Virus record (IMG/VR): IMGVR_UViG_3300017770_000045 | Location: 1-38,369 of that record | Reading direction: 5' to 3' (one strand) | Source of the DNA: a virus | Length of the DNA stretch: 38,369 nt | Shown: positions 15,330 through 23,256 of the stretch, one piece after another | Layout of the letters: each line of letters opens with the position of its first letter | Position numbering within the stretch: the first letter of the stretch is position 1 | Notes under the pieces: generated by a model | The model's database searches: none | What the model was told of the DNA's origin: nothing | The model's input: the letters and a program-made list of their open reading frames with translations, nothing else | Position numbers and translations under genes: made by a program

Positions 15330-15662
15330 ATGTCCGCAGCAAAGTACGACCTTATTATATCTGAGGGCGCTGGCCTGTCGCTGTCTTTGGTTTACAAGGA
15401 TAACGCTGGTACCGCAATTGACATTTCCGCCAAGACTCCGCGCATCCGTATTACGGATAACGTCTACGACGAAACGACGGATACTTTTAACGGAGCCCTT
15501 ACAACTGACGGCACAGACGGTGCCTTTACTATTACTGTGTCTTCTGCTAACATTGAAGCCCTTGGGTTTCGTGACGGCCGGTTTATTATTGACCTGCTAG
15601 AAGCCAGTACTTCTATTCAGCTTGTATACGGCAAGCTTAAAGTCAAGGAACTTAAGTACTAA
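15330..15662 (+). CDS. Small fibre/baseplate-type beta-sandwich protein
   Basis: This 110-aa protein has the pattern YDLIISEGAGLSLSLVYKDNAG, then AIDISAKTPRIRITD, a diversified middle, and a closing IQLVYGKLKVKELKY. The scheme 'Y-x-L-x-I-x-x-G, L-x-Y-x-D-x-x-G-x-x-I-D-I-S, T-x-R-I-x-I' is common in small structural proteins of T4-like cyanophages and other marine phages, where it forms an Ig-like sandwich next to tail-fibre or baseplate genes. It likely links the fibres encoded downstream to the tail. It is the first gene after promoter P7 and its stop overlaps the next start (TAATG). Confidence 0.58.
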   Translation: MSAAKYDLIISEGAGLSLSLVYKDNAGTAIDISAKTPRIRITDNVYDETTDTFNGALTTDGTDGAFTITVSSANIEALGFRDGRFIIDLLEASTSIQLVYGKLKVKELKY

Positions 15663-16813
15663 TGGCTCGCCTTGACCTAACACAAAACGTTCAGAAGAAC
15701 GTAGTTGAGCTGACAAACAACATTACTCAAGTTCGAGTAGAGTTGAATGCCGGCTTGCTGCTTTCAGAAAACGTTACGCAACAAGGTACAACCTTACCTT
15801 CTGCTACCACAGGGCAACTCCTTCAGTACAATGGCACCGACTGGACTGCTGTTGACTTATCTGCTGTACTTCCTACCGCTACGACAGGGCAGTACTTGCA
15901 ATGGAACGGAACTAACTGGGTTGCCGTTTCTCTCACTACCAGCGGCGGTGTGCTGCAGTCTGACATTGTAGTAACCGACACGGTAGGCAATGTAACAGCA
16001 GGCACTACCCTTACAGCCGGCACCTCTTTTGAAGACATCTTTAATCAAATGATGGTGTCTTATCAAGCGCCGTCTTTGTCCGTAACTGGCTGGACTACAG
16101 GAACTTTTGAACATGGCGCTTCGTTTTCGGATACGACGTTTTCTTTGGCGTTTACTAACGATGCTAATCTCAATACAGGAGTTAGTGGCACGTACAATGT
16201 TACTGACTCGTTTATTACTGGAGTTGGCGGTGTTGCGCCTGCGTCGGATGGCGGTATTACTACGGCATCCTTTAGTGGTGACTTGCTTGTCACAAACTCC
16301 AACGCTGGTGTTAGCACTACGCAAAGAACAGGAGCTGCAACACTTACGGTCTCTGGTCATCAGAACTCACAGGGAGGCTCGGTTAACTCGGTCACAAAGT
16401 CTAGCACAGTACGATTCCGTTATTGGGTCGTGGATAGGGCTGAAAGCTTGAATCAAAACCCGGGCTCTGCTGCACAATTAATGTTAGCTAACGCAGACTC
16501 TTCTCTTAATGGCACTGGCTCTGACGTTATTGAATCTGGATTAATCAGCAGTGTATCTACTCTTGGCTTTACCGCCACAGGCAGCTACGACTATGTGTAT
16601 TGGATTCTTCCTGCTGCCTTTACTGTAAACAACATTACGCAGAACACTTCCATCAATTTGTATGCTGGTGACACTGCAGACCAAACTACTGCGGTTATTT
16701 ATCTCGGTGAGTTTGATTCGACCAACCAACACGGCGAGTCCGTGAGAATGCAAATACTGCGTTCAAAAGTTACTAATGCTTTCGCCGCTGGAAGCGTAAT
16801 TGCCGTATCGTAA
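15662..16813 (+). CDS. Tail fibre protein
   Basis: This is a 383-aa protein. A short N-terminal coiled coil (NVQKNVVELTNNITQVRVELNAG) suits trimerisation. Then come two tandem copies of a fibre-shaft repeat of the form LPxATTGQxLQxNGTxW (about 42-60 and 69-85). A TSFEDIFNQMM segment (about 121-131) follows, and then Ser/Thr/Gly-rich beta strands forming the distal domain with several aromatic patches. These are hallmarks of a trimeric fibre that contacts the cell surface. It lies second in the P7 fibre block, overlapping the genes on both sides by one base. No endosialidase or chaperone motif is visible. Confidence 0.65.
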   Translation: MARLDLTQNVQKNVVELTNNITQVRVELNAGLLLSENVTQQGTTLPSATTGQLLQYNGTDWTAVDLSAVLPTATTGQYLQWNGTNWVAVSLTTSGGVLQSDIVVTDTVGNVTAGTTLTAGTSFEDIFNQMMVSYQAPSLSVTGWTTGTFEHGASFSDTTFSLAFTNDANLNTGVSGTYNVTDSFITGVGGVAPASDGGITTASFSGDLLVTNSNAGVSTTQRTGAATLTVSGHQNSQGGSVNSVTKSSTVRFRYWVVDRAESLNQNPGSAAQLMLANADSSLNGTGSDVIESGLISSVSTLGFTATGSYDYVYWILPAAFTVNNITQNTSINLYAGDTADQTTAVIYLGEFDSTNQHGESVRMQILRSKVTNAFAAGSVIAVS

Positions 16814-17478
16814 TGGCTATTAAGTTTCCAGATAGTATAACCCAAAACAACGCGAACTACATCACGGTTTCCGCTATTGACGGCGACGTGCAAGGTATCT
16901 ACTTTGTAGACACTACTGCAGAGCGTGATGCTATTGGAGACGCAGACATTGCACTTGATAACCACCGTGCCCTTGGTACTGTGGTCTTTGTTGGCACGAC
17001 TGCTTACGTCTATGATGGCACAAGCCTAACAGACGCAGAGTGGACCAACACTAATAACTGGACAGCGCTTGGAGCTGCAGGTACTACACTTGCAGGGCTT
17101 AGTGATGTAGACACTAGCAACCTTAATTCTGGTGACAACCTCGTTTATGACGGCACTAACTTTGTTAGTTCTAACTCTCGTCTTGAGGTTGTTGTCAGTA
17201 CTGATAGTGCTACTAGTGTAGACAGCTGGCCAGTGGCAGACTTTGTCGGAGCGACTTACAGCTACAACCTTAGAGGTTCAAGCTCTCGCACCGGCACAGT
17301 TATGGTTGATTACGATGGCACTACGGGCATCGAAATAACCGACATCTCTACAAACCCACAGGGAACAGAAAGCACTCATCCTGAGTTTATTGCTATTCTG
17401 TCTGGCGGCACACACATTGCGCTGCAGGTGGTATCTGGAAATGGCTATAGTTTCAAAGCGCAGGCCACGCGCATTTGA
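16813..17478 (+). CDS. Tail fibre protein sharing a C-terminal domain with the next gene
   Basis: This is a 221-aa protein. The N-terminal half carries phage-fibre elements YFVDTTAERDAIGDADIAL (about 36-54) and a TLAGLSDVDTSNLNSGDNLVYDGTNF repeat (about 94-119). The C-terminal ~98 residues, from about residue 123, contain TGTVMVDYDGTT, ITDISTNPQGTES, and IALQVVSGNGYSFKA, which align well with the end of the 17503 product (TGTLMVITDGST, LTDISTNQIGSEA, LAIKVADASGYTVKS). Such a shared tip is expected for a receptor-binding or trimerisation domain duplicated between fibres. It is in the P7 block; the next gene begins 24 nt later. Confidence 0.65.
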   Translation: MAIKFPDSITQNNANYITVSAIDGDVQGIYFVDTTAERDAIGDADIALDNHRALGTVVFVGTTAYVYDGTSLTDAEWTNTNNWTALGAAGTTLAGLSDVDTSNLNSGDNLVYDGTNFVSSNSRLEVVVSTDSATSVDSWPVADFVGATYSYNLRGSSSRTGTVMVDYDGTTGIEITDISTNPQGTESTHPEFIAILSGGTHIALQVVSGNGYSFKAQATRI

Positions 17479-17502
17479 GTTTAATCATAAAAATATATTA
17501 TT

Positions 17503-19206
17503 ATGGCAAATGAAACAATTCTGCGCAATGGCCTAGTAGCTAAGGCAGCGTCAGAAATAGAAGGCACTCTTGGAGTACAAGGGTTGCAAATGCTGAACGC
17601 CTCTAACGCCGTACAGTACACATTCCCTGCCGACGACGGTAGTACGAGTGGGCATGTATTGACTACAAACGGTAATGGAACTCTTAGTTTTGCTGCTCAG
17701 CAGGACATTAGTTCTTTCTTGTCTGGCATTACCGGCGAGTCTATCCATGACTTGAACGATGTTGAAAGCGCTTCCGGTATTGTTACCGGAGACGTACTGC
17801 AGTGGAGCGGTTCTTCTTGGGACCACGTTGCTGCTACCTCTATTGGTACTACCACCCTTGCTGGTCTTACTGACGTTGAAAGTGACGTTACTAGCGGCGC
17901 AAGCGACGGCGACTTCCTTCGCTTTGACGGCGCGGATTGGGGCTTTGAGGGTCTGGCTGCTGCTGACATTGCAGAAGGCTTTGTTACGCAGCACGAAGAT
18001 GCGTTGACCATTTTGCAAAGTCAAATTACATTTTCGGATACGTTTATAACGTCTGCGGCTTTGAGTGGATATGCTACGGAGTCTTACGTTACTACTGCTA
18101 TCACAAACGTCATTGACTCTGCACCTTCTGCCCTCGATACGTTGAATGAGTTGGCTGAATCGTTGAATGACGATGACAACTTTGCTGGTACGATGACTAC
18201 TGCCCTTGCGGGTAAAGCAGACAACGACCACAACCTCAGTACGCACGGTGATGTTACTATCTCAGGTACTCCTGCTGATAACGAGGTGCTAGCGTACGAC
18301 ACTTCTACTAGTGAGTGGATTAACCAGACTGCTGCTGAGCTTAGCATTTCTATTGGTGACCTGAGTAACGTTTCGCTTACTGGTCAAGCTGAAAACAAAG
18401 TGCTGGCGTTTAACAACTCCAACGTCTTGGTTCCTACGTCTATCGGCGACCTGAGCACGAGTGACTCTGTTGGCTCGTTGACGGACACTGTTATCTCAGG
18501 TACTCCTGCTGATAACGAGCTGCTGGCTTACAACTCCGGTACTAGTAAGTGGATTAACCAAACGGCTGCTGAAGCTGGATTGGCTACGTCTACGGACATT
18601 GCTAATATGGTGAATACCACAGACAGCATTGCTGCCTTGTCTGATGTAGGTGCCCTTGGAACAAACGGACAAGTGTATGTCTCTAGCGGCAGTGCTCTCG
18701 TAGCAACTACGTTGGACCACGACAACATCTCTGACTTTGATGCTGAGGTCAACGCTCTGATTGAAGCTACTGACATTAGCGACCTGAGTAACACAAGCAT
18801 TACTGAGCTTGACGAGGTTTCGGCTGTTGGTAGCGACGGTCAGATTCTTGTGTCTGACGGTAGCAACCTTGTTGCTACAGACTTTGTTCCATGGAAGAAA
18901 GACAGCAAGACGTATGCTACTGACGCTGCTCTTGACGTCATTACGGCTGAAAGCCTTGTAGGTGGTTATGGTGCTATTACGCTTCACTACTCCTTGTCTG
19001 ACAGTACTAACATGCGGACAGGCACGTTGATGGTTATTACCGACGGTAGTACTGTTGAGCTGACGGACATCTCTACAAACCAGATTGGTTCTGAGGCAGA
19101 CGAGCCTGTTTTTTCTGCTACGACTTCTGGTTCAAACCTTGCTATTAAGGTTGCCGATGCTAGCGGCTACACGGTGAAGAGTACTTACCGTTTGATTAAC
19201 GAATAA
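17503..19206 (+). CDS. Long repeat-containing tail fibre protein
   Basis: This 567-aa protein starts with a shaft repeat YTFPADDGSTSGHVLTTNG (about 36-54). It then has several LxDVES/LSDV modules (LTDVESDV, LSNVSLTG, LSDVGALG), a coiled segment SALDTLNELAESLNDDDNF (about 208-226) typical of phage fibres, and two copies of GTPADNExLAYxxxTSxWINQTAAE (about 253-278 and 331-356). The last ~105 residues are the tip domain shared with the upstream gene. Repeats and coiled-coil elements indicate a long trimeric fibre that has grown by internal duplication. The exact nucleotide repeat inside it is listed separately. Confidence 0.68.
   Translation: MANETILRNGLVAKAASEIEGTLGVQGLQMLNASNAVQYTFPADDGSTSGHVLTTNGNGTLSFAAQQDISSFLSGITGESIHDLNDVESASGIVTGDVLQWSGSSWDHVAATSIGTTTLAGLTDVESDVTSGASDGDFLRFDGADWGFEGLAAADIAEGFVTQHEDALTILQSQITFSDTFITSAALSGYATESYVTTAITNVIDSAPSALDTLNELAESLNDDDNFAGTMTTALAGKADNDHNLSTHGDVTISGTPADNEVLAYDTSTSEWINQTAAELSISIGDLSNVSLTGQAENKVLAFNNSNVLVPTSIGDLSTSDSVGSLTDTVISGTPADNELLAYNSGTSKWINQTAAEAGLATSTDIANMVNTTDSIAALSDVGALGTNGQVYVSSGSALVATTLDHDNISDFDAEVNALIEATDISDLSNTSITELDEVSAVGSDGQILVSDGSNLVATDFVPWKKDSKTYATDAALDVITAESLVGGYGAITLHYSLSDSTNMRTGTLMVITDGSTVELTDISTNQIGSEADEPVFSATTSGSNLAIKVADASGYTVKSTYRLINE
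18258..18285 (+). repeat. 28-nt exact direct repeat, copy 1 (fibre gene)
   Basis: The 28 nt starting TATCTCAGGTACTCC recur identically at 18492-18519, 234 nt later in the same frame. They encode ISGTPADNE, so the copies derive from an internal duplication of a fibre-shaft module and could recombine to lengthen or shorten the fibre. Confidence 0.85.
18492..18519 (+). repeat. 28-nt exact direct repeat, copy 2 (fibre gene)
   Basis: Identical to 18258-18285. The 234-nt offset is a multiple of three (78 codons), so loss or gain of one unit would keep the frame. Confidence 0.85.
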
Positions 19207-19220
19207 TACAATTAGGAAAC

Positions 19221-21566
19221 ATGGCTGATATCAGACAAAATGCTGAGGTTCTTGGAAAGCTGACTGTTGAGGGAGGAGGTGCTTCTACTACTCTTGAGGT
19301 AAACGGAAGCAACGACTCTGGCGTGTCTTCGTACACACAGTTTAAGTTGACTGACCAAAACACTGGTACCCTGCTTGAACTTTTTAATCAAGCAGGTACG
19401 TCTGAGTTCAGAGTTTCTACTTTAGGTACGCAGATTGGGGGAGTTTACACGCTCCCCCATACTGCTCCTGATGAAAACCAAATCCTTACTCGTGCAACTG
19501 GCGCGAGTGCAGGGGTCTTGTCTTGGCAGAACAACGTCGCTGATGCTGACTCTATTGGGGGTTACCCGGTAGACCTTACTGCCAATGGCGGTCTAGACGC
19601 TAGCGATGTACTGTTCTACTCCACGGCAAATGGAGGTCAATGGCAGCCCGGAGCTATTGTGGTTCCTACTCCTAATTTTAATTCAGTTTTAACCGCTGGT
19701 TCTACTACAGCCCTCATCCCGTCTATGGGGGGCGCTATTTTCAGAAATTCTGGAATAACTAGTAGCGTTAGTACAGCTATTACTATAAACACTACAGACA
19801 CTGTTGAGGACAATGATTTAATGCCCTCAATTGTATGGCAGGCTAATAACGACGCCCCCTCCTCTACAACATTTGCAAGAGCAGACGTTAAAATTACTGA
19901 CCCTAGTTCTGGTACTGAGGACAGTGTGTTTAGAGTTAAAAGCTGGAGAGGCGGTACAGACGAGTTAGGGCTAGAGGTACACGGTAAAGAAATTACAATT
20001 GCCGAAGAGTACACTATGCCAACAGCAGACGGTCTTGCAGGGCAGGTTATTAAAACAGACGGCAGTGGCAACCTAAGCTTTGCTACAGCTGGTGGTGGTG
20101 CTGATGAGCTTAACGACCTTAGCGACGTTAATCTTACTAGTGCTGCCGCTATTGATAACGACGTATTAGTTTACGACACTAGCGCGTTTGTTCCTAAGCA
20201 ACTCAGTTTGCAAACAGTTACAGATGTAGGCGGTACTACTTCTAACATGATTTATACCACCCATTCTAGTGGTGTACTTTCAGCAGGTGGTTTTACTGCT
20301 ATTTCGAGCAACATTAGTACTACGGGTTCTGGGGTGATAACCTCAGCCGCAACTGTAACAGGCATTGCTAACTCGTCGCTGACCTCAGCCGGCATTGTAG
20401 GACTTAGCTCAGTATCGGAGCCTGCAATCCAGTCAAAAACTTCTATTGCTTCTCCTAACGTTAACGCAGCTGTAGGATTAGAATTGTTTAAGAGCTCTCT
20501 TGGTGACGGCAGTAATGTCTTTTTGCCGTCCGTTAGCTGGCAATCTATGAACAGCAGTAATGCAAAGTTCGAAGCTGCTAATATTTACACGTACCTAACT
20601 GACGACACTAGTGGCTCTGAGGATGCAATGTTCTGCATTAAAACAGTTGAAGCGGGTACAGTAAAGATTGCTGCCGAGTTTAACGGTGGTGCAAAGATTT
20701 ATAACCACGCTGAGGATGGTGCTCCTAACAACGATATTGTTATTTATAACCCCACTACTTCGCCTGCAGATGACGACGTTACGGGCCAGATTACTATGCG
20801 GGGCAAGAATAGCGCTAACCAAGACGTAGACTACGTGTCTTTTCTTGGAGGTGCTCAGGATATTACTGATGGGTCTGAGGACGGTGCAGCAATATTTCAA
20901 GTAATGAAAGATGGCACGTTGACCGAGGTTCTTGAGTTTTCATACGAGACTGGTATTAACTTCTACAATGGCCGTTATGGAATTCCTGATGCAGATGGAA
21001 CTGAAGGTCAAGTACTTGCTTGGCCTTCGGCTGGAACAGAGTTAGAATGGGTAACTCCGTCTGGTGGTGGTGGTAACAAGGTTTACTTTAGCAAAGCGGG
21101 TAAAGGTACCCTTGCTACCCCGGGTAACCGTTGGTATGGTGACGCCAATGAGGGAAGTATGGAAGACATTCAGTCTAACCACTCTAGCTCTATCGACCCC
21201 GGTACTATTTTCGGTCAGGTAGACAGTTATTTCCACAACGGATTTGTTGCACCGTTTGATTTTACAAATGTGCGGGTTGTTGGTTATTTAGCAAATGCAG
21301 GAGACGCTGATTTGTATACCGACGACTTGACGCTTGAGTTGTGGAGAATTCACACGTTAACTAGCGGCACAGACAACGGCTCTATTTCTCTTATGGGTTC
21401 TGTTACCCAGACGTTTAATTCTGACTCTGGTGCCGTGTATAGTGTTGACTTTGATTGCACTAACAATATGCCTGAAGACGGAGACGCATTCTTTATTACT
21501 TTCACTAGCCCTGATGCTTCGGCAGCTATTGCGTTCAAGTTTAATTTGACCTTTGAGTGCACCTAA
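19221..21566 (+). CDS. Long tail fibre protein
   Basis: This 781-aa protein carries fibre-shaft motifs at three points: YTLPHTAPDENQILTRATG (about 74-92), YTMPTADGLAGQVIKTDGSG (about 263-282) and YGIPDADGTEGQVLAWPSAG (about 591-610). This is the Y-x-x-P-x-x-D-G-x-x-G-Q-V-L repeat common in environmental phage fibres. A DELNDLSDVNL element links it to the neighbouring fibres. The remaining segments are Ser/Thr/Asp-rich beta structures. The C-terminal ~150 residues after a Gly-rich hinge (SGGGGNKVYF) form a distinct compact domain, different from the tip domain of the other two fibres. It is the last gene of the fibre block; promoter P8 overlaps its end. Likely role: distal fibre with its own receptor specificity. 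Confidence 0.66.
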   Translation: MADIRQNAEVLGKLTVEGGGASTTLEVNGSNDSGVSSYTQFKLTDQNTGTLLELFNQAGTSEFRVSTLGTQIGGVYTLPHTAPDENQILTRATGASAGVLSWQNNVADADSIGGYPVDLTANGGLDASDVLFYSTANGGQWQPGAIVVPTPNFNSVLTAGSTTALIPSMGGAIFRNSGITSSVSTAITINTTDTVEDNDLMPSIVWQANNDAPSSTTFARADVKITDPSSGTEDSVFRVKSWRGGTDELGLEVHGKEITIAEEYTMPTADGLAGQVIKTDGSGNLSFATAGGGADELNDLSDVNLTSAAAIDNDVLVYDTSAFVPKQLSLQTVTDVGGTTSNMIYTTHSSGVLSAGGFTAISSNISTTGSGVITSAATVTGIANSSLTSAGIVGLSSVSEPAIQSKTSIASPNVNAAVGLELFKSSLGDGSNVFLPSVSWQSMNSSNAKFEAANIYTYLTDDTSGSEDAMFCIKTVEAGTVKIAAEFNGGAKIYNHAEDGAPNNDIVIYNPTTSPADDDVTGQITMRGKNSANQDVDYVSFLGGAQDITDGSEDGAAIFQVMKDGTLTEVLEFSYETGINFYNGRYGIPDADGTEGQVLAWPSAGTELEWVTPSGGGGNKVYFSKAGKGTLATPGNRWYGDANEGSMEDIQSNHSSSIDPGTIFGQVDSYFHNGFVAPFDFTNVRVVGYLANAGDADLYTDDLTLELWRIHTLTSGTDNGSISLMGSVTQTFNSDSGAVYSVDFDCTNNMPEDGDAFFITFTSPDASAAIAFKFNLTFECT

Positions 21567-21576
21567 CGTATATTTA
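21545..21576 (+). promoter_or_regulatory. Bacteroidota-type promoter P8 (holin/connector/cargo unit)
   Basis: TTTG at 21545-21548, inside the last codons of the fibre gene, a 20-nt spacer, and TATATTTA at 21569-21576. The next ATG is at 21581, 4 nt beyond the -7 box, so the first gene is predicted to be leaderless. No other clear promoter was found from here to the window end. Confidence 0.62.
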
Positions 21577-21580
21577 CAAG

Positions 21581-21736
21581 ATGCGTATTATCAATACTTG
21601 GGGTAACCCCAACAAACAAAACGACAAGTATCAGTTTAAGCTTCGCATTGGCAAGCTGACTGTTCTTGATTTTTACATGGACCGTGGGGACAACAAGTGG
21701 GCCTTCACTATCCTGAACTACACCTTTAAGCCGTGA
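21581..21736 (+). CDS. 51-aa hypothetical protein before the holin
   Basis: A short frame encodes MRIINTWGNPNKQNDKYQFK followed by LRIGKLTVLDFYMDRGDNKW and a hydrophobic, basic end (TILNYTFKP). It starts 4 nt after the P8 -7 box and its TGA overlaps the GTG start of the holin, so it is very likely translated and coupled to it. The alternating pattern suggests a small beta-sheet protein without a transmembrane helix. A role in regulating lysis timing is possible from position only. No family recognised. Confidence 0.55.
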   Translation: MRIINTWGNPNKQNDKYQFKLRIGKLTVLDFYMDRGDNKWAFTILNYTFKP

Positions 21737-22182
21737 GTGACGGTAAGAAAAAGTTCAAAGACACTAAGGTGGGGAAGTTCCTAAACGGAGCTGCTCCTCA
21801 CATCCTTGGTGACGTTGCCAACGAGGTACCGGGCGTAGGTCTAATTAAGACTATCGCTAAGGTTGTTGCGGGCGACCCCGGGATGACTGCGGACCAAAAG
21901 ATGGAGTTTGCTCGTCTTGCGGCTGAGGAGGAGCAAAGCGCTCAAGAACAGGTGACCCGTCGTTGGGAGGCTGATGCAAAAGCGGATGTTAAGCTGGCAA
22001 AGTTTATCCGCCCTGTAATGCTAATTGCATTAACAGTTTTCTACATGACATTGACTATTTGGGACGGTGCAAGCATAACGTTTATGCCCCCTGAAAACTA
22101 CATTGACCTCCTTGAGGTTCTTATGCTGACTGCGTTTGGTGCATACTTTGCCGGACGTACTGTCGAAAAGATTCGTAAGTAA
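21733..22182 (+). CDS. Holin of the 3-TM type (GTA_holin_3TM-like)
   Basis: This 149-aa product starts from GTG, overlapping the previous stop. The N-terminal part is soluble and charged, including a helix (DQKMEFARLAAEEEQSAQEQ, about 56-75) and RWEADAKADVKLAKFIRPVM (about 78-97). Hydrophobic segments follow at about 95-110 (MLIALTVFYMTLTIW) and about 123-141 (LLEVLMLTAFGAYFAG), ending FAGRTVEKIRK. The W-E-A-D-x-K-x-D-x-x-L-x-K-x-I-R-P pattern and the terminal G-R-x-x-E-K are typical of the three-TM holin family first described from gene-transfer agents. It would permeabilise the inner membrane at the end of infection. No endolysin or spanin is visible in this window. The next ATG overlaps its stop (TAATG). 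Confidence 0.82.
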   Translation: MSDGKKKFKDTKVGKFLNGAAPHILGDVANEVPGVGLIKTIAKVVAGDPGMTADQKMEFARLAAEEEQSAQEQVTRRWEADAKADVKLAKFIRPVMLIALTVFYMTLTIWDGASITFMPPENYIDLLEVLMLTAFGAYFAGRTVEKIRK

Positions 22183-22817
22183 TGGCTTCTCTCAATCAAA
22201 TTGTCTACAACATCGCAGAGGCTGCGGGTGACTCTACCAACACAGTGCTTCTTGAGCGCTTGAAGTTTATGGTCGAGTATTACCGCGCCTTGTTTGTGCG
22301 CCGTGATAGTGCACAGAACTTTAATCTGCCTGACCGCCTTGCCCAGAACCTGACGTTTGAGATGGAGTGGGTTAACGCTGTCGAAGCATGCGGGGTGTCT
22401 CTCCCCTGCCAAATCCTTTGCACGAAGGAGTTAGTTCCTACACCGCTAAATACTAAGAATGCGAGTGGGTTCCTATACGTTGGTGCAGTTGACGGACAAG
22501 AGAGCTATCAGTACATTACGCCGGAACAAGTGCCTTACGCAATTACCGGCAAGTTTACAGGCAACCAGCCTAAGTACTTTTACAAGAACGGACGCATCTG
22601 TATCATCAACTCTAGCGCCATGTGCATTGATGTTAAGATGGTTGCGGAGTCACCAGCTACGGGCGGACCCCAAGGCGGTGGCGGTGTTACTTGTATTGAC
22701 CCTGACGCGGAGTACCCTATCACGATGGATATGGTGCAACGCATTACTCAGGCAATCATGGGTGCTGAGCTGCGTATGCACAGACCTGATGATGATGAGC
22801 AAATTGAACTTAAGTGA
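22182..22817 (+). CDS. Putative tail/ring connector protein
   Basis: This 211-aa protein starts with a helix-turn segment MASLNQIVYNIAEAAG and then LERLKFMVEYYRALFVRRD (about 24-42). The pattern 'L-x-x-I-I-Y-x-I ... x-x-R-x-K-F-x-I-x-Y-Y-R-A-x-L-I-x-R-D' is one I associate with ring or tail-stub proteins of crAss-like phages. The central part is beta-rich (FLYVGAVDGQESY, RICIINSSAMCIDVKMV), and the C-terminus is a helix ending in an acidic tail (PDDDEQIELK). It is the first of three consecutive small genes in front of the giant hub-like gene. The call depends on remembered family patterns and gene order. Confidence 0.55.
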   Translation: MASLNQIVYNIAEAAGDSTNTVLLERLKFMVEYYRALFVRRDSAQNFNLPDRLAQNLTFEMEWVNAVEACGVSLPCQILCTKELVPTPLNTKNASGFLYVGAVDGQESYQYITPEQVPYAITGKFTGNQPKYFYKNGRICIINSSAMCIDVKMVAESPATGGPQGGGGVTCIDPDAEYPITMDMVQRITQAIMGAELRMHRPDDDEQIELK

Positions 22818-23256
22818 GGAAAGGTTTGGAGCTAAGGACATGTACTCTTCGTACAAGAAAGCTAACTCAGACACTGACGTCACATACCAATACTACCGAG
22901 CAGTCCTCGAGTCTTTCTCGAAGCTGCTAGCAGAAGAGCTGCTCAACGGAGCAATCTTTAACATGGGGCAACGCCTTGGCACACTACGCATTAAGAAAAT
23001 TAAGCGTAGCCCTAACGCTCGTACTATTGATTGGAACGAAACGTTAAAGCTGTGGGAGGAGCAGGGGAAGAAAGAAGGGTTTGTCTATTGGACAGACGAC
23101 ACTTACTATCGCTGGGCGTGGGACAAGCGTAAGGCCCTCGTAAAAAACAAGTCTGCATACCGTTTTGACCCTACTGGTGGGAAGAAAGGACTGCGGAAGA
23201 AATTAACTGACCGACTGCGCAACGACCCGTTTGCCGGCATGAACTACTCAGAATGA
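22795..23256 (+). CDS. Putative connector/ring-associated protein
   Basis: This 153-aa protein is read from ATG at 22795 (MSKLNLSEERFGAK), overlapping the previous gene by 23 nt; an ATG immediately before (22792) is the alternative start. It is basic and helical: TYQYYRAVLESFSKLLAEEL, then GAIFNMGQRLGTLRIKKIKR, a WTDDTYYRWAWDKRKALVKNK segment and a closing KKLTDRLRNDP. The 'L-L-x-G-x-x-x-x-M-G-x-R-L-G-T-L-R-I' pattern plus 'Y-x-x-x-W-D-K-R-K' is a small-protein signature known to me from crAss-like genomes in the same position. The high Lys/Arg content suggests contact with packaged DNA or with acidic ring faces. It overlaps the next ATG by 4 nt. Confidence 0.55.
   Translation: MSKLNLSEERFGAKDMYSSYKKANSDTDVTYQYYRAVLESFSKLLAEELLNGAIFNMGQRLGTLRIKKIKRSPNARTIDWNETLKLWEEQGKKEGFVYWTDDTYYRWAWDKRKALVKNKSAYRFDPTGGKKGLRKKLTDRLRNDPFAGMNYSE

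Noticed and set aside
17474-17501. TTTG and TATATTAT before the 17503 fibre gene
   Set aside because: The spacer is only 16 nt, outside the 19-20 nt seen at all convincing sites.
18258-18519. Repeats in the fibre gene as CRISPR or an attachment site
   Set aside because: There are only two copies, both in frame within a coding repeat, with no regular spacers.
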